From assembly GCA_965279075.1 (NCBI GenBank), contig CBDIHI010000009.1:124001-188000 (forward strand): DNA of 64,000 nucleotides. The letters are read 5' to 3'. Positions within the stretch are counted from its first letter, which is position 1. Every line of letters begins with the position of its first letter. The notes below the pieces were generated by a model that saw only the letters and a program-made list of their open reading frames with translations, did no database searches and was not told where the DNA came from. Below, piece after piece: positions 61,548 through 64,000 of this stretch. The stretch comes from SZAS-79 sp965279075. GTDB taxonomy: Bacteria > Pseudomonadota > Gammaproteobacteria > Burkholderiales > SG8-39. Position numbers and translations under genes: made by a program.

Positions 61548-62377
61548 GCGGCCTGCCTCGCGAACGGGATTCCCTCGCTCACCGTCGGATAGGCGAGTTT
61601 CACGCCGAGGCCCTCTTTCATCTTCGCGTTGACGAGGCGGCGTGATTCGCCCATGAAGGAGAGCATCGGCGCGGGAATCGCCGTCACCGCCTCCGCGCGC
61701 GATACGCGCGGCGGCTTCGCGAGGCCGAGCCGCGCGGCGACCAGGTCGAAATACTCGCCCATCTTCATGTGCGTGTCGTCGGAGGCGTTGTAGATCCCGG
61801 CGGGGGCCGAGTCGCCGAGCGAGGCCAGCGCGATCGCGGCCAGGTCGTCTGCATGGATATGGTTGGTGTACACGTCGTCTTGGTCGGCCAGGACCGGCGT
61901 TCCTTTCACCAACCGCTCTGCGGGCAAGCGGTCGGCCGCGTAGATTCCGGGCGCACGCAGGACCACGATCGCGCAGTCGCGCCTTTGACCCCATTCGAGC
62001 AGTTGCCTTTCGGCGTCCACGCGACGCGTTGCGCGCGGCGTCTGCGGGTTCACCGGCCGGGACTCGTCCACCCACGCCCCGCCGCAATCGCCATAGACGC
62101 CGCTCGTGCTTATGTAGACGAGCCTGCTTGGTAGAATGCGTCCCGCTTCGAGGCAGTCCAGCAGGGCGGCCGTGCGCGGGTCGGAGGATCCTGCGTTCGG
62201 CGGGGGGGCGCAGTGCAGCACGGCATCGGCCCACCCGGCGAGCGGCGACAGCGTTTCCGGGCGGTCGAGGTCGATGCCGAGATGGCGCGAAACGGCGCGC
62301 ACCTCGACCCCCTCAGGCAGCAAGGCGGCAGTACGATGGGCGACATCCCCGAACCCGACCAACAACAGGCGCTTCAT
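61544..62377 (-). CDS. NAD(P)-binding SDR/epimerase-like protein (YeeZ-like)
   Basis: 277 aa atypical extended SDR. The Rossmann start is LLLVGFGDVAHRTAALL with GxGxxA instead of GxxGxxG; the catalytic segment STSGVYGDCGG carries the Ser and Tyr-like position of the family; the C-terminal substrate domain includes NHIHADDLAAIALASL and YNASDD. No substrate can be named. It is first in the SDR-cutA-dsbD operon and divergent from the flavin reductase gene across only 18 bp. Confidence 0.88.
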   Translation of the reverse strand: MKRLLLVGFGDVAHRTAALLPEGVEVRAVSRHLGIDLDRPETLSPLAGWADAVLHCAPPPNAGSSDPRTAALLDCLEAGRILPSRLVYISTSGVYGDCGGAWVDESRPVNPQTPRATRRVDAERQLLEWGQRRDCAIVVLRAPGIYAADRLPAERLVKGTPVLADQDDVYTNHIHADDLAAIALASLGDSAPAGIYNASDDTHMKMGEYFDLVAARLGLAKPPRVSRAEAVTAIPAPMLSFMGESRRLVNAKMKEGLGVKLAYPTVSEGIPFARQAA

Positions 62378-62395
62378 CCCGCCATTTTACGCACC

Positions 62396-63424
62396 ATGCA
62401 CACCATCACCCTTTCCCCCGGCGGCCAGTCCTTCCCCGTCGAAGACCATGAAACCGTGCTGACTGCCGCGCTGCGGGCCGGCCTCGTCATCCCGTACGGC
62501 TGCAAGAACGGCGCCTGCGGCTCCTGCAAGGGCAAGGTCCTGTCCGGTACGGTCGACTACGGCACCTACCAGGAGAAGGCGCTGCCGGCCGCCGAGCGCG
62601 AAGCGGGCAAGTCGCTCTTCTGTCAGTGCAAGCCGCTCACCGACTGCACGCTGGAGGCACGGCTGGTCGGCAAGGCGGGCGACATCCAGGTCAAGACCCT
62701 GCCCTGCCGCATCCATTCGCTGCGGAAGCTCACCGACGACGTCATCGTGCTGCAGCTGAAGCTTCCCGCCAGCGAGAAGCTCCAGTTCCTCGCCGGGCAG
62801 TACCTCGAATTTCTGCAGCGCGACGGGACCCGCCGCAGCTTCTCTATGGGCAACGCCCCGCACGACGCGGAATTCGTCGAGGTCCACGTGCGCCACGTGC
62901 CGGGCGGGCAGTTCACCGACCACGTGTTCGGCAAGATGAAGGAGAAGGACATCCTGCGCTTCGAGGCGCCGCTGGGGACGTTCTTCCTGCGCGAGGACTC
63001 GGACAAGCCCGTCGTCTTCGTCGCCTCCGGCACGGGCTTCGCGCCGATCAAGTCCATCATCGAGCACGCCTTCCACAAGGGGATCATGCGGCCGATGACG
63101 TTGTACTGGGGCGGGCGCCGCCCGAAGGACCTCTACATGCACGAACTCGCGCTGAAGTGGGCGGAGGAGCACGGCGCCTTCTTCGATTACGTGCCGGTCA
63201 TTTCCGAGGCATTGCCCGAAGACGGCTGGACCGGCCGCACGGGCTTCGTGCACCGGGCCGCGATGGAAGACTTCCCCGACCTGTCTGGGCACCAGGTCTA
63301 CGCCTGCGGCGTGCCCATCATGGTCGACTCGGCCCGCGCCGACTTCATCTCGAAGTGCAAGCTGCCGGAAGACGAGTTCTACGCCGACAGCTTCACCACC
63401 GCCGCGGACCTCGCGAAGGGCTGA
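62396..63424 (+). CDS. 2Fe-2S ferredoxin-NAD(P)H flavin reductase (CDP-6-deoxy-glucoseen reductase-like)
   Basis: 342 aa electron-transfer protein. The N-terminal plant-type ferredoxin domain binds 2Fe-2S with C36xxxxC41xxC44 and C76; an FAD domain (RRSFSMGNAP) and NAD domain (FVASGTGFAPIKSI, YACGVPIMVDSA) follow. The order ferredoxin-FAD-NAD is that of AscD/RfbI and oxygenase reductases. Betaproteobacteria carry such a gene next to housekeeping genes; an oxygenase partner is not in the window. Start ATG 62396 lies 18 bp from the divergent gene. Confidence 0.9.
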   Translation: MHTITLSPGGQSFPVEDHETVLTAALRAGLVIPYGCKNGACGSCKGKVLSGTVDYGTYQEKALPAAEREAGKSLFCQCKPLTDCTLEARLVGKAGDIQVKTLPCRIHSLRKLTDDVIVLQLKLPASEKLQFLAGQYLEFLQRDGTRRSFSMGNAPHDAEFVEVHVRHVPGGQFTDHVFGKMKEKDILRFEAPLGTFFLREDSDKPVVFVASGTGFAPIKSIIEHAFHKGIMRPMTLYWGGRRPKDLYMHELALKWAEEHGAFFDYVPVISEALPEDGWTGRTGFVHRAAMEDFPDLSGHQVYACGVPIMVDSARADFISKCKLPEDEFYADSFTTAADLAKG

Positions 63425-63501
63425 CGGCACCCGCGACCGGCCAGAATCCTGGAGATTCGTTCCTTAAACTCCGCACCAGTAGCCACGCTCCTGTCAGTTA
63501 G

Positions 63502-63519
63502 TGTACTGGTACCAGTACA
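63502..63519. repeat. Perfect 18-bp palindrome at a convergent junction
   Basis: TGTACTGGTACCAGTACA is fully self-complementary and lies in the 106-bp gap between two convergent genes, where no promoter of either is expected. The ACTGGTACCAGT core resembles sites of GntR-type regulators. It has no T-run and is a poor terminator. Function unknown. Confidence 0.6.
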
Positions 63520-63530
63520 TCACCTGCGGC

Positions 63531-64000
63531 CTACTCCGCCTCCAGCCCGATCTTCGCCGCGAGCTGCCGCAGCGCTGCGGTCTCCGACTGGATCAGCTGG
63601 CCGAGCTCGGCGGGCGTGCCGGTGACCGGCAGGATGCTCATCTCGTCGAGCGTCCTGCGAACGTCCGGCGCGTTCATCGCCGCGACCAGCTCGGCGTGCA
63701 GCCGCTCGACCACTGCGGCGGGCGTCCCGGCCGGCGCAAGCAGCCCGTACCAGGACCCGCCGGTGAAACCCGGCATCCCCGCCTCGGCCATCGTCGGGAT
63801 CGTGTCCGCCTTGGCCAGTCGCTGCGTCGCCGCCACCGCAAGCGCCTTCAGCTTGCCCCCCTTCACCAAGGGCAGCGTCGCCGAGGGCGTGGCGAACGTG
63901 TACTGCACCTGCCCGCCGGCGAGGTCGAGCAGCACCGGGCCGCTGCCTTTGTAGGGAACATGCACGGTGCTGATGCCGGCGGCCGCCTTGAAGCGCTCGT
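63531..64000 (-). CDS. Bug/TctC-family tripartite tricarboxylate receptor (5' part outside window)
   Basis: C-terminal part, about 156 codons, of a periplasmic solute receptor of the TTT/Bug family. It has HVPYKGSGPVLLDLAGGQVQYTFAT and the GFTGGSWYGLLAPAGTPAAVVERL segment, both typical, and ends normally. The reading frame continues past base 64000. Ligands of this large family include carboxylates, nicotinate and amino acids; none can be chosen. Large Bug families are a mark of Burkholderiales and relatives. Confidence 0.92.
   Translation of the reverse strand, partial: ERFKAAAGISTVHVPYKGSGPVLLDLAGGQVQYTFATPSATLPLVKGGKLKALAVAATQRLAKADTIPTMAEAGMPGFTGGSWYGLLAPAGTPAAVVERLHAELVAAMNAPDVRRTLDEMSILPVTGTPAELGQLIQSETAALRQLAAKIGLEAE

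Overview
The window is a GC-rich, densely packed chromosomal segment that looks betaproteobacterial (Burkholderiales or Nitrosomonadales-like). The evidence is a Bug/TctC-type tricarboxylate receptor at the right edge, the pilMNOPQ-aroK-aroB block divergent from a class A penicillin-binding protein, the cyaY / lptM-lysA junction, the cytochrome c4 / engB / hemB / dsbD-cutA order, and metal-site residues of HemB. No tRNA, rRNA, IS element, phage or CRISPR is visible, and no gene-free stretch exceeds 300 bases. Most genes overlap by 1-4 bases or are a few bases apart.

Layout. 1-3.1 kb: copper operon on the minus strand (Cys/His-rich leader protein, small secreted protein, TolC-type lipoprotein, multicopper oxidase running off the edge) behind a textbook CueR-type promoter. 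3.2-8.8 kb: thioesterase, carotenoid-desaturase-like flavoprotein, NYN-LOTUS RNase-like protein, enolase-superfamily enzyme, HtrA protease. 8.9-13 kb: glmU-glmS plus a CDF metal exporter. 13.2-20.4 kb: a phosphonate/phosphite-type ABC operon with three tandem substrate-binding proteins, PhnC, an embedded MgtC, two PhnE permeases and DUF2891, behind a candidate Pho box. 20.4-21.1 kb: toxin-antitoxin pair. 21.1-25.9 kb: aminotransferase, variant M19 dipeptidase, FAD oxidoreductase, methyltransferase, GST. 25.9-33.5 kb: gltB-gltD-[Arg-rich leader ORF and terminator]-argD. 33.5-40.2 kb: pilMNOPQ-aroK-aroB. 40.4-44.6 kb: PBP1a, cyaY, lptM, lysA. 44.6-48.9 kb: RND efflux pair. 49-52.7 kb: cyanate/nitrate-type ABC transporter with cyanase. 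52.7-55.7 kb: ECF sigma, anti-sigma, MsrP, MsrQ. 55.8-57.7 kb: cytochromes c556, b561 and c4. 57.8-63.4 kb: engB, a candidate small RNA, hemB, dsbD, cutA, SDR, 2Fe-2S flavin reductase. The window ends in a partial Bug receptor.

The strongest new signals are (i) a 31-codon ORF with seven arginines, six of them CGA, followed by a GNRA-looped terminator that every argD transcript must cross, which predicts arginine-responsive attenuation inside gltBD-argD; (ii) a near-leaderless CueR promoter for the copper operon; (iii) MgtC embedded in a phosphonate transporter operon with three receptors that share an N-terminal Cys/Asp module; (iv) a minus-strand structured RNA between engB and hemB with two C-rich loops of anti-Shine-Dalgarno type; and (v) perfect palindromes at promoters and at one convergent junction.
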